This document shows positions 1-7,423 of a stretch of DNA of 8,661 bases, piece by piece. Numbering within the stretch: the first letter of the stretch is position 1; each line of letters begins with the position of its first letter. The stretch comes from an uncultured Prevotella sp. (GTDB taxonomy: Bacteria; Bacteroidota; Bacteroidia; Bacteroidales; Bacteroidaceae), in contig USJD01000156.1 of the NCBI GenBank assembly GCA_900554835.1, forward strand, positions 1-8,661, read 5' to 3'. The translations under genes and the position numbers were made by a program. Below the pieces are notes generated by a model. The model was not told where the DNA came from. It did not search any database and worked only from the letters and a program-made list of their open reading frames with translations.

Positions 1-1
1 C

Positions 2-331
2 GTGGAATTCTACAATCTTCGTGGTGGCAAGGAACGCATCTTCGATGACATGAACAATGGCTTTGGCTGGAATCGATTGCCAAAATCGTTCATGGCACAG
101 AATACTGTATTCCTGCTTATGACAGCTCTCATCAGAAACTTCTACAAAGCTATTATGCAGAGATTGAAAACCCATGAATTTGGATTGCGTGCCACCAGCA
201 GAATCAAGACCTTTGTTTTCAAGTTCATCTCTGTTCCTGCGAAATGGATTAAGACATCACGTAGGCATGTATTGAACATTTACTCAGACAACAATGCTTA
301 TGCCAACCTGTTCAAGACAGACTTTGGTTAA
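2..331 (+). CDS. IS1380-type transposase, C-terminal part (partial, 5' end off window)
   Basis: This is the last 109 codons of a DDE transposase, ending in TAA at 329-331. The frame is already open at the window edge, so the first GTG (a Val codon) is not a start. The segment begins with FYNLRGGKE, a Y-x2-R-x3-E signature in which the Glu (residue 11 of the visible part) is the expected third catalytic residue of the DDE triad. It continues with FDDMNNGFGWNRLP and a hydrophobic helix (NTVFLLMTALIRNFYK), the usual end of IS1380 transposases in Bacteroides and Prevotella. The basic tail (RIKTFVFKFISVPAKWIKT, then RRH) is also typical. The family's usual length is about 430 residues, so roughly three quarters is missing from view. 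No frameshift is seen in the visible part; whether the gene is intact upstream is unknown. Confidence 0.85.
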   Translation: MEFYNLRGGKERIFDDMNNGFGWNRLPKSFMAQNTVFLLMTALIRNFYKAIMQRLKTHEFGLRATSRIKTFVFKFISVPAKWIKTSRRHVLNIYSDNNAYANLFKTDFG

Positions 332-388
332 AGACCATGCTTTTCTGGTTAAACCAGCGTATTACCTCAAGTCGCTTTATGGGGTAAG

Positions 389-470
389 GGGATTTTGTGT
401 CTGCGACATTTCTGTTGTGCAAGAAATATGTACAATAAAATGAATTTTGTCGCTTTGCAAGCAAAATCCC
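389..470. repeat. Nested inverted repeat in the IS tail
   Basis: GGGATTTTG at 389-397 is perfectly complementary to CAAAATCCC at 462-470. Inside this pair, GCGACA at 403-408 is complementary to TGTCGC at 448-453. The two stems nest, so an RNA copy could fold into a two-stage hairpin with a loop of about 39 bases. There is no T-run directly after it on either strand, so a simple rho-independent terminator is not supported. It may protect or end the transposase message, or keep outside transcription away from the gene, but that is inference. Confidence 0.45.
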
Positions 471-585
471 ACTAAACCCTATAGGTTGCGGATTTGAGGA
501 TATTTTAAGGGAATAATCCGTTAACTATTTGCAGAAAATGGACAAGTGACGAGCACTCATTGCTCGCATGGTGAGCATCGGATAT

Positions 586-621
586 AAAAAATCCCTTGCA
601 ACATTTCTGCTGCAAGGGATT
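586..621 (-). terminator. Rho-independent terminator of the GH51 gene
   Basis: AATCCCTTGCA at 590-600 and TGCAAGGGATT at 611-621 form a perfect 11-bp stem around a 10-base loop. On the minus strand the stem is followed by six T (positions 591-586), the classical intrinsic terminator layout, 53 bases past the GH51 stop codon. On the plus strand the bases after the stem (CATCATC) are not T-rich, so it should work in one direction only. Confidence 0.9.
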
Positions 622-673
622 CATCATCTTTCTACCTTAATGGTAATACACTACATAAACTTTAAAACTAAAC

Positions 674-2617
674 TTAGAATCTGTAAACAGCAAAACTGTT
701 TGCCTTCATCTTCACATTCAATACGTTGCCGTTTGCCTGAGCATCTGATACTACAGGAACTACCACATTCTTATTGTCTATCTTGTTTTCTGCCTGAATA
801 TCATCGGCATGAAGAACGGTTACCTTACCTGGGTTCAACTTTTTCAAGCCATTGAAGGTAACGTTGATTTCCTTCTCCTCATTAGAGGTATTGGCAATCT
901 TCACGATGTAGCTCTTGGTTGTCTTGTCGAAACAAGCGGTGGCATAGAGACCATTCTCGCCTGCTACAGCCTTGCCGTTTTCGGTAAGCTTCAACACATT
1001 GGTTCCCTTGTTGAGTCCGTAGAGCTGCTGAACATAGTAGTTGGCAGAACGCACTGAGCTGAGATTGTCAAACCAGATGAGGTCTGGACGCCATTGCCAG
1101 CCTTCTACATGAGCGAAGAGTGGGGCATAGGTTGCCTGGTAAACCACGTCTGCATTACGCTCTAAACCTGTCATGAAGGCTGCCTCTGAGAGGGCTGCCT
1201 CCCATGAGTTTGGATCATGCTTGGCATGGGCTGCATACTCGCCAGCGAATACCTTAGGACCCTTGCGGTCGTACTTGTCGTAACGGCTGGCATTGCTGCG
1301 GAACCACTCTGGGCTCTTGTAGTAATGCTCATCCACCATATCTACGCCCAACTTGCGCATCTGTTCCCAACCATAGTCGAAGTCCTTGCCGTCGGCTGAT
1401 GGACCTGATGAACCGCAGATCTTGATCTTTGGATACTTGGCATGGATCTGCTCCATGAACTTCTGCAAACGCTCTGGATACATAGGACCCCACTGCTCGT
1501 TACCGATACCAATCTGCTTCAGGTTGAATGGTGCAGGATGACCCATATCGGCACGGAGCTTACCCCACTTGGAGGTAACAGGACCATTGGCGAACTCGAT
1601 CAGGTCGAGGGCATCGTCGATATAGCTCTGGAGATCCTTGACTGCTACATGCGCATTAGGATCCTTATCATCGTTCTGATACTGGCAAGCCAGACCTACA
1701 GAAAGAATTGGCAATGGCTCTGCACCAATCTTCTCAGAAAGGAGGAAGTACTCATAGAAGCCCAAGCCCAAAGACTGATAGTAGTTAGGGAAAAGGCGAT
1801 GTGGGAAGGTATCTCTCCAGCGGTTCTCGTTCAGAGGACGGTTCTCAGGAGCACCCACAGAGTTCTTCCACTCATAACGGGTATCGAGGTCGGTTCCCTC
1901 TACGATACATCCACCAGGGAAACGGAAGATGCCTGGCTTCAGGTCGGCCAAATCCTGTACGAGGTCGGCACGGAGACCATTCCAGTTGTCCTCTGGGAAG
2001 AGAGAGATGTGGTCGAGATCTACGCTCTCAGAACCTTTCTCCAGATATACACGCATCAAACCCTTGGCATCGGTCTGAGGAGAGGTCAGGGTAGCTGTAA
2101 GCTTCTGCCACTTATTATTGGTGATGTTGATGACCTGCTTGGCAATGACATCATTCTTGGAATTGACGAGTTCTACACGAATCTTGCCCTGCTTGCCATC
2201 GATGAGATGCAGACGGCCATATACGGTGAAATCGTACTTCATATCCTTCTTCAAGCCCATGCCGAAGAAACCGCGGTTCTCAAGACCGGTCTGCTTCTCA
2301 CGGGCACCGGCACTCTCGAGAGTTACATAATGAGGGTTGCGGTCGAAGGCTGGCTTCACGTCACTTACAGTTACATTTCCGAAGGTATTCCATCCCATCA
2401 GGCGCTGTGGGAACTCGAAGGAACGGTTTTCTACCATCTCTGCATAGAGACCGCCATCTGCACCAAAGTTGATGTCCTCGAAGAAGATGCCATACATGGT
2501 TGGCTGGATTTCTACACCAGGCTTGTTTGCCTGAACTGCAAACTGATGCTGTGCTGAAGCACCGAGCGAAGTCATGCCTGCCAGCATAAGGGCAGCGAAG
2601 ATATTCGTTTTTCTCAT
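674..2617 (-). CDS. GH51 alpha-L-arabinofuranosidase, secreted
   Basis: This 647-residue enzyme should remove terminal alpha-L-arabinofuranosyl units from arabinan, arabinogalactan or arabinoxylan side chains by a retaining mechanism. Residues 1-22 are a signal peptide ending ASA before Gln23, with no lipobox Cys, so a periplasmic location is likely. The mature start shows the family's MYGIFFEDINFGADGGLYAE segment (residues 41-60). A carbohydrate-binding-like beta domain follows at about 70-210 (ending VDLDHISLFPED), then the TIM barrel with FRFPGGCIVEG (231-241). The acid/base Glu is E374 in IGIGNEQWG, and the nucleophile is E460 in VFAGEYAAH. A beta-sandwich typical of GH51 C-termini closes the protein (about 540-647). 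It is complete, with all key residues present. ATG at 2617 is chosen because it gives the signal peptide; no Shine-Dalgarno sequence precedes it, as is usual in Bacteroidetes. It has its own promoter box and terminator, so it is probably a separate transcript from the genes upstream. Confidence 0.95.
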   Translation of the reverse strand: MRKTNIFAALMLAGMTSLGASAQHQFAVQANKPGVEIQPTMYGIFFEDINFGADGGLYAEMVENRSFEFPQRLMGWNTFGNVTVSDVKPAFDRNPHYVTLESAGAREKQTGLENRGFFGMGLKKDMKYDFTVYGRLHLIDGKQGKIRVELVNSKNDVIAKQVINITNNKWQKLTATLTSPQTDAKGLMRVYLEKGSESVDLDHISLFPEDNWNGLRADLVQDLADLKPGIFRFPGGCIVEGTDLDTRYEWKNSVGAPENRPLNENRWRDTFPHRLFPNYYQSLGLGFYEYFLLSEKIGAEPLPILSVGLACQYQNDDKDPNAHVAVKDLQSYIDDALDLIEFANGPVTSKWGKLRADMGHPAPFNLKQIGIGNEQWGPMYPERLQKFMEQIHAKYPKIKICGSSGPSADGKDFDYGWEQMRKLGVDMVDEHYYKSPEWFRSNASRYDKYDRKGPKVFAGEYAAHAKHDPNSWEAALSEAAFMTGLERNADVVYQATYAPLFAHVEGWQWRPDLIWFDNLSSVRSANYYVQQLYGLNKGTNVLKLTENGKAVAGENGLYATACFDKTTKSYIVKIANTSNEEKEINVTFNGLKKLNPGKVTVLHADDIQAENKIDNKNVVVPVVSDAQANGNVLNVKMKANSFAVYRF

Positions 2618-2700
2618 GTTTACGTTGTTTATTTTTAGGTTTATTCTTAATTTTGTGATATTCTTATTGAATAATTAAGTTGTATTGCTTAATGCGTTTG

Positions 2701-2708
2701 CAAAGATA
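2701..2708 (-). promoter_or_regulatory. Bacteroidetes-type -7 promoter box for the GH51 gene
   Basis: On the minus strand this reads TATCTTTG, a full match to the Bacteroidetes primary-sigma -7 consensus TAnnTTTG, followed by C. It would place the transcript start near 2693 and give a 5' untranslated region of about 75 bases. No good -33 TTG box sits at the expected distance upstream: that region is occupied by the hairpin terminator of the GH2 gene. The predicted leader is very AT-rich and can form a weak hairpin (CTTAATT at 2646-2652 with AATTAAG at 2673-2679). The box is seen in the sequence; its activity is inferred. Confidence 0.65.
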
Positions 2709-2709
2709 C

Positions 2710-2741
2710 AGAAAATCCACCCCAAATGGGGTGGACTTTCT
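2710..2741 (-). terminator. Hairpin terminator after the GH2 gene
   Basis: TCCACCCC at 2716-2723 pairs with GGGGTGGA at 2728-2735 around the loop AAAT, a very stable 8-bp stem. After one A/C mismatch the pairing continues with AGAAA (2710-2714) and TTTCT (2737-2741). On the minus strand the GC stem is followed by TTTTCT, which supports termination. It lies about 75 bases past the GH2 stop codon and 93 bases before the GH51 start, so it should end or weaken transcription from the upstream operon. Confidence 0.8.
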
Positions 2742-2787
2742 GATTAAATATGTTGGATTATTGCTCAAATGCTCTATTTTTGGGTCT

Positions 2788-2806
2788 CATGAGCCTTAAT
2801 CTCATG
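2788..2806. repeat. Small inverted repeat after the GH2 stop
   Basis: CATGAG at 2788-2793 is complementary to CTCATG at 2801-2806, with a 7-base AT-rich loop. It sits just past the GH2 stop codon and before the main terminator, and has no T-run on the minus strand. It may help to stabilise the end of the message. A 6-bp stem of this kind can occur by chance. Confidence 0.3.
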
Positions 2807-2815
2807 GGTTCTTTC

Positions 2816-5800
2816 CTATTTATTCAATGGGATAATGGTGAAACTGAAAGTCTTGTCGCCATAATGAATGCGGTATTTCTCCAAAGGCCATGCGCCCCAA
2901 GAGTTCTCGCCGCCTACACCCATGTGCTCGCCATCGAGGAAGAGATTGGTGTATTTTGACTTCTTCAGGTTGAAACTGTGGCGCTGATCTTTCTCGTCGC
3001 CATCATCCAGTTCTTCTGTATCGAAGTGGAGGGCACTTGCATAGAATGGCTTGCAGTTCTTGACCATGAATCCGAAGCCTGCTGCATCTGTCTGCTTCCA
3101 CCAACGGATATCGCCCTTGGTTCCACTTTCCTGTGGACGGACGTAAGGGAAGTACTGGTTGTCTGCATCGTTGCTGTAGATGCCTATCTTCATGCAGTCC
3201 TCACGGTCGGAGTAGTTTTCGATAGGGCCACGGCCGTAGTACTGGCTCTTGTCCATTTCGTATGGCAACTGCATCTGCATACCGAAGCGGAAGAGATCGC
3301 TTACTTTCTCGCCTTCTGTAGCGATGAAGTTCTCAGTAACCTTTACGGCTCCTGTGTTTGGCATAATCTGATAGATCAGTTCCAGCTTGCCCATTACCTC
3401 TGGCATATTGTAGTTGGCGCAGATGGTATAGGTATTGGCCTTCTTGTTCTTCTCTATGGTAATTCCGCTCAATTCCAACTTAGGGTTCTTCCATGCCTTG
3501 AATTTCTTCTGGAATCCTGCACCCATGTCGTTATCTGTAGGAGCACGCCAGAAGTTTGGCTTCAAGGTTCCGCCTTCGCCGAGGAATGACTTGCCCTGAT
3601 AGGTGTATTCAGAGATAAGACCGGTTGTGCGGTTTACCTTTACTGTCAGGTCGGCTGTTGAAACGGTAATGTCCTGTTCGCCCTTCTTGTCTGTAAACTT
3701 GGTCTTCACCTTCTTGCCGTCCTGAGCCTTAGCCAATTTGTCTGAACAATGACCGCAGCACTTCTTCTCCTTTACTGTCAACTGGTTGTAGGCAACAATC
3801 TGTCCTGCTTCCATCAGCGGCTCTGCTTTCTTCAGGCGGAAGTCGATGTTGAGGAAAATCTCCTTGCCCTTTGCCTGGGTGAGGTCGTAAGGAAGGGTGA
3901 AGGTCTTGGTCTGATGAGGGGCTACGTCGATGTCGGCGATGGTGCCGTTCTGTGTCTCCACACCATCTTCGATGAGGCTCCATGCCAAAGCATAGTTGCT
4001 CAGATCGCGGAAGAAGTTTTCGTTATATACGTTCACTTCGCCCTTGGCTGCATCCTTCAGGGTAGCCCAGATGTTCTGGTACTGGTAAGCCACCTCGTAG
4101 GCATGAGGATTGAGCTGGCGGTCTGGACCGATGATACCATTGCAGTTGAAGTTGTTGTCGCTTGGGTCATAACTGTTGTAATCGCCACCGTAGCAATATT
4201 CTATCTTGCGGAGCTCTTCATTGCTCATTTCCTCAGGATTCTTGATGGTCATCGGCTTCAATACCTTGCGGTGCAAGCCCTGGTCCACGAAGTCCCAGTC
4301 GAAACCACCTTGGAAGATAGGATATTTGCGTACCAGATCCCAATATTCTTTCAGATTACCGCCCGAGTTACCCATCGTATGGTTGTACTCGCATTGTATG
4401 AGCGGCATTTTGCTATTTGGGTTCTTGCAGTAATTCTCGCAGTTCTTTACAGAATAATACATCGGGCAGAAGATGTCTGTGCCTTCTCCCTGGCGAGCCT
4501 GCTCATACTGTACTGGGCGGCTCTGGTCCTGAGATTTCACCCACTTGTAAGCCTGGAGGAAATTGTCGCCCATCACGGTCTCATTACCCAAACTCCATGT
4601 CACAACAGAAGGATGATTGAAGTAGATAGAGACATTATGCTGGTTGCGCTCCATAATCTGCTTGGCAAACATCGGTTTCTTGGCAGCAGCATCATCGCCA
4701 TACTGGAAACCGTGGCTCTCCTGGTTGGCTTCTGCTACGAGGTAGATTCCGTATTCGTCGCAGAGATCATACCAGCGTGGGTCATCAGGATAGTGGCAGG
4801 TACGAACGGCGTTGATGTTCAGGCGCTTCATGATCTTGATGTCCTGAATCATGCGTTCCAAGCTTACTACATATCCGCCGTCTGGGTCGATTTCATGACG
4901 GTCGGCACCCTTGATGAGTACAGGCTGGCCATTCACGAGGAATTGCTTGTTCTTGATTTCCACCTTGCGGAAACCTACCTTGACAGGAGTGATGCTTGCT
5001 GATTTCATGTTGCCATTCTTCAGCGCACTTGAGAGGGAAACCTGAAGGGTATATAAATAAGGTGTCTCTGCATTCCACTTGTGTGGATTCTCTACGTTCA
5101 TCGTAATGTTGGCTGTTCCGTTCTTTGCCAAGCCTGTAGCTGTAGCCACCTGCTTGCCCTCTTTGTCGAAGAGGATGAAGTTCAGCTTGCCTGTTCCCTT
5201 TACCTTGGCAGAGATGTTGAGTACGCCATCCTTGTAGTTGTTGACGAGGTCTGGAGTCACACGGATATCCTCCAAATGCAACTTGGCATCACGAGCGAAG
5301 AGATAGCATTCACGAGCCACACCACTCAGGCGCCAGAAGTCCTGGTCTTCATCCCATGAACCGTCACACCAGCGGAAGGTCTGGAAAGCGATGAGGTTCT
5401 TGCCCTTCTTCAGATAAGGAGTGATGTCAAACTCGGCAGCTACCTTGCTATCCTCTGCGTAACCGACAAACTTGCCGTTTACATAGAGATAGATGTTGGA
5501 AGTAACGCTACCGAAGTGGGCTACTACCTGCTTGCCGTCCCAGTTTTCTGGAATATTGATGATGCGGCGGTAAGAACCTACGTGGTTGTCCTTGGTAGGA
5601 ACTGCAGGAGGTTGCTGGTCGAAATGTCCGCGCCATCCGAAGCCCACATTTACGTATTCAGGAACTCCGAATCCGTTCATCTCCCAGATACCAGGCAGAT
5701 TCATGGTCTTCCAGTTGGAGTCGTCGAGGTCAACCTTGTAGAAATCGGTAGGGCGCTGGTCGGCATTCTCTACCCAGTTGAATTTCCATGTTCCTTCCAA

Positions 5801-6085
5801 TGACAGATAATTCTTGCTCATGGTCTTGTTGACTTGCGCGAGATCTCTGCTCACCAGTTTGCCTCCCTCTTCATATACCATATCCTCTGGGGAATAGGTG
5901 AAGAAATTGGTGTGTAATGGAAAACGATTGATGGCATTCACCTGCAGGTCGTGCCATTCGGTATAGCTTGGTTGTTGGACTGTCGCCGCATTCAACGACT
6001 TAATGGCAGCCTTCGGTTTCTTCATACCAAAGGTTGCCATTGCCAAACTTGCCATACCTAATGTAATGAAAAGTCTTTGTCTCAT
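2816..6085 (-). CDS. GH2 beta-galactosidase, LacZ type
   Basis: This 1089-residue enzyme has the five-domain layout of LacZ and should cleave terminal beta-galactosides by a retaining mechanism. The sugar-binding jelly roll covers about 90-265 and contains WCDGSWDEDQDFWRLSG (239-255). An Ig-like domain follows (about 270-370), then the TIM barrel from about 375 to 670 with NAVRTCHYP (425-433) and ANQESHG (453-459, the Mg-binding Glu and active-site His region). The acid/base Glu is E502 in WSLGNE, the nucleophile E566 in QCEYNH, and FDWDFVDQGL spans 595-604. A second Ig-like domain ends near 770, and the C-terminal Bgal small domain (about 805-1085) carries GENSWGAWP (1059-1067), matching the LacZ Trp999 region. 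Residues 1-20 are a plausible but weakly marked signal peptide. The opening EWHDLQVNAINRFPLHTN matches Bacteroidetes LacZ proteins. An unusual CCGHC cluster is at 776-780. The gene starts 34 bases after the GH105 stop, so the two are almost certainly co-transcribed. Galactose specificity is inferred from the LacZ-like architecture. Confidence 0.93.
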   Translation of the reverse strand: MRQRLFITLGMASLAMATFGMKKPKAAIKSLNAATVQQPSYTEWHDLQVNAINRFPLHTNFFTYSPEDMVYEEGGKLVSRDLAQVNKTMSKNYLSLEGTWKFNWVENADQRPTDFYKVDLDDSNWKTMNLPGIWEMNGFGVPEYVNVGFGWRGHFDQQPPAVPTKDNHVGSYRRIINIPENWDGKQVVAHFGSVTSNIYLYVNGKFVGYAEDSKVAAEFDITPYLKKGKNLIAFQTFRWCDGSWDEDQDFWRLSGVARECYLFARDAKLHLEDIRVTPDLVNNYKDGVLNISAKVKGTGKLNFILFDKEGKQVATATGLAKNGTANITMNVENPHKWNAETPYLYTLQVSLSSALKNGNMKSASITPVKVGFRKVEIKNKQFLVNGQPVLIKGADRHEIDPDGGYVVSLERMIQDIKIMKRLNINAVRTCHYPDDPRWYDLCDEYGIYLVAEANQESHGFQYGDDAAAKKPMFAKQIMERNQHNVSIYFNHPSVVTWSLGNETVMGDNFLQAYKWVKSQDQSRPVQYEQARQGEGTDIFCPMYYSVKNCENYCKNPNSKMPLIQCEYNHTMGNSGGNLKEYWDLVRKYPIFQGGFDWDFVDQGLHRKVLKPMTIKNPEEMSNEELRKIEYCYGGDYNSYDPSDNNFNCNGIIGPDRQLNPHAYEVAYQYQNIWATLKDAAKGEVNVYNENFFRDLSNYALAWSLIEDGVETQNGTIADIDVAPHQTKTFTLPYDLTQAKGKEIFLNIDFRLKKAEPLMEAGQIVAYNQLTVKEKKCCGHCSDKLAKAQDGKKVKTKFTDKKGEQDITVSTADLTVKVNRTTGLISEYTYQGKSFLGEGGTLKPNFWRAPTDNDMGAGFQKKFKAWKNPKLELSGITIEKNKKANTYTICANYNMPEVMGKLELIYQIMPNTGAVKVTENFIATEGEKVSDLFRFGMQMQLPYEMDKSQYYGRGPIENYSDREDCMKIGIYSNDADNQYFPYVRPQESGTKGDIRWWKQTDAAGFGFMVKNCKPFYASALHFDTEELDDGDEKDQRHSFNLKKSKYTNLFLDGEHMGVGGENSWGAWPLEKYRIHYGDKTFSFTIIPLNK

Positions 6086-6119
6086 AATTATAGGTTGGTT
6101 TTATTATTAGAAATGTTGT

Positions 6120-7325
6120 TTATTTCGTAGCCAGATACTTGTCGTATTCGCAAGCTACGAGGAGCATAGCGCCCACTCCGAAGTTAGCCTGAGAATTGGC
6201 ATCAACGGTTTGTCCTGGGATGGCACGCTCGCCGATAGGTTGTACGTAGCCCACCTTGCCATCTTCCTGAACGGCGGTCTCTGTGAGATAGGTCCAGGCG
6301 CGTTCGATAACCTTCTTGTATTCTTTCTTGACTAAGAATCCGTTGTTTACACCCCAAAGCATACCATAGGTAAAGAAGGCAGTACCGCTGGTCTCTGGTC
6401 CTGGCGCATGATCAGGATCCATCATCGAACGGGTCCAGTATCCTTCCGGCTGCTGGATTTCAGCCACAGCCTTAGCTAATTTCTGGAATTTATCTACGAA
6501 GAACTGGTAGTGCTTGTAGTCCTTTGGCATATCCTGCAGCACCTTTGCCAAGCCTGCAAGAACCCATCCGTCACCACGAGCCCAGAAGTCTTTCTTGCCG
6601 TTGGCACTCTTGTGCTTAGGATAAACGTACTTGCCGTCACGGAAGTAGAGGTTGGTCTCCTTGTCGAGCATAATCTCATCGGTAGTGAGGAGATTGTCGT
6701 AGAGCTTGTCGAGATACTTGGTATCGCCCGTCAACTTGTACATCTTGGTCATTACCGGCATTACCATATAGAGGGCATCGCTCCACCACCAGTAGTCTGT
6801 AGGTTCAGAGTAAGCCTCATAGTGCATCACCTCTTTGGCGCGTTTTACCATAAACTCAGAAGCTTCGGCATTACCCTTGGCAGCCTCGATATTATAGAGG
6901 TCGATGTAAGTCTGGAAGCAGATCTGCCAGTCGCCGAAGAGCACGTGATCTTTCCCCTCGCCGTATGGTTTGTATTTCCATTTGGCAGGATTGGCTTCTC
7001 TTGCACCGGTCCAGTCGTTGTATTCAGCCCAGCGGATAGAGTAGTCGAGCATCTTCTGGTCTTTGAGCATCTTGTAAACCTCCATGTTGCCTGTATGATA
7101 AGCAGCATTATCCCAGAAAGCGCGAACTTCTGCCTTATTATTGGTCTGCCAGTAGGTGTTTACCTTCTTGATGAGTTCCACTACTTGTTCATGGTCCCAT
7201 TTCTTGGTAGCCTTCACTTCTTTCTTATTTACTTTCTTGACCTTAGCGGTCTTCTTGGCTGGCTGTGCTGCGCTCAAAGGCAAAGCCAAGGCTGCAGCCG
7301 CCATTATCATTATTATCTTGTTCAT
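6120..7325 (-). CDS. GH105 unsaturated uronyl hydrolase (GH88/GH105 superfamily), secreted
   Basis: This 401-residue protein should remove the 4,5-unsaturated uronic acid left at the non-reducing end of oligosaccharides by polysaccharide lyases, by hydrating the double bond. The known GH105 substrates are unsaturated rhamnogalacturonan pieces and unsaturated glucuronyl units of arabinogalactan. Residues 1-20 are a signal peptide (IIMIMAAAALALPLSAA), and residues 24-42 a lysine-rich linker. The (alpha/alpha)6 barrel starts near residue 43. TDYWWWSDALYMVMP (176-190) includes D183, which matches the catalytic Asp of YteR-type enzymes. FWARGDGW (247-254) and PGPETSGTAFFTYGMLWG (308-325) are further family blocks. 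WWW(S/C)DALYM favours GH105 over GH88, although automated annotation often says GH88. The gene is complete. It follows DUF2264 after a 140-base repeat-rich gap, and the start codon abuts the heptamer repeats without a Shine-Dalgarno sequence. Confidence 0.88.
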   Translation of the reverse strand: MNKIIMIMAAAALALPLSAAQPAKKTAKVKKVNKKEVKATKKWDHEQVVELIKKVNTYWQTNNKAEVRAFWDNAAYHTGNMEVYKMLKDQKMLDYSIRWAEYNDWTGAREANPAKWKYKPYGEGKDHVLFGDWQICFQTYIDLYNIEAAKGNAEASEFMVKRAKEVMHYEAYSEPTDYWWWSDALYMVMPVMTKMYKLTGDTKYLDKLYDNLLTTDEIMLDKETNLYFRDGKYVYPKHKSANGKKDFWARGDGWVLAGLAKVLQDMPKDYKHYQFFVDKFQKLAKAVAEIQQPEGYWTRSMMDPDHAPGPETSGTAFFTYGMLWGVNNGFLVKKEYKKVIERAWTYLTETAVQEDGKVGYVQPIGERAIPGQTVDANSQANFGVGAMLLVACEYDKYLATK

Positions 7326-7327
7326 TG

Positions 7328-7380
7328 TGTTGAATGTTGAGTGTTGAGTGTTGAGTGTTGAATGTTGAGTGTTGAGTGTT
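7328..7380. repeat. Tandem heptamer repeat TGTTGAR next to the GH105 start
   Basis: Seven uninterrupted copies of TGTTGAR (R = A,G,G,G,A,G,G in order) occupy 7328-7376, followed by a partial TGTT at 7377-7380. Read in the direction of the gene, the copies are YTCAACA and end two bases before the GH105 start codon (7325). They therefore occupy the place of a ribosome binding site. The 3'-to-5' mirror of this array is the inverted set at 7424-7458. Copies are nearly identical, which suggests recent expansion or slippage. Confidence 0.9.
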
Positions 7381-7423
7381 CTGTGCTTGATGTTTAATTT
7401 AACGCTATACTTTGAGCAAGCAA

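Larger units (their letters stand above)
1..511 (+). mobile_element. Right-hand end of an IS1380-type insertion sequence
   Basis: The left part of this element lies outside the window. What is visible is the 3' part of its transposase gene followed by about 170 bases of non-coding tail. IS1380-family ends begin with CC on the inward-reading strand. Two candidate outer ends fit: a GG at 498-499, whose reverse complement begins CCTCAAATCCGCAACC, or the GG(G) at 509-511. The edge is therefore given loosely. The target duplication cannot be tested because the left end is missing. The element reads toward the 3' end of the enzyme genes and stops before their terminator, so it does not interrupt them. 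Family assignment comes from the transposase; the exact boundary is inference. Confidence 0.65.
332..673. other. Gene-free stretch: IS tail, spacer and operon terminator
   Basis: These 342 bases lie between the converging transposase and GH51 stop codons and hold no credible gene. The first part (to about 499-511) is the non-coding tail of the insertion sequence, with a nested inverted repeat at 389-470. About 75 bases of spacer follow; the only structure seen there is a 6-bp hairpin (CGAGCA at 550-555 with TGCTCG at 561-566) lacking a T-run. The GH51 terminator is at 586-621. From 622 to 673 is the untranslated 3' end of the GH51 message, with no recognisable signal. A small plus-strand open frame starting at 568 runs through the terminator into the GH51 gene and is judged a shadow. 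Confidence 0.7.

Noticed and set aside
550..566. CGAGCA/TGCTCG hairpin as a second terminator
   Set aside because: The stem is only 6 bp and has no T-run on either strand; the real terminator lies 20 bases away.
568..855. Plus-strand open frame starting next to the terminator
   Set aside because: It runs through the GH51 terminator hairpin and into the GH51 coding region, with no start signal and no recognisable product.
1442..2557. Long plus-strand open frame (371 codons) opposite GH51
   Set aside because: It lies wholly inside a well-supported enzyme gene on the other strand, and its translation shows no domain-like pattern. It is a by-product of the codon use of the real gene.
3749..5002. 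Long plus-strand open frame (417 codons) opposite GH2
   Set aside because: It is antisense to the catalytic barrel of the beta-galactosidase, which has all active-site motifs in its own frame. The hydrophobic antisense product is a typical shadow.
7406..7414. TATACTTTG as a Bacteroidetes -7 box in the DUF2264-GH105 gap
   Set aside because: It is on the plus strand, opposite to all genes here, and has three rather than two bases between TA and TTTG.
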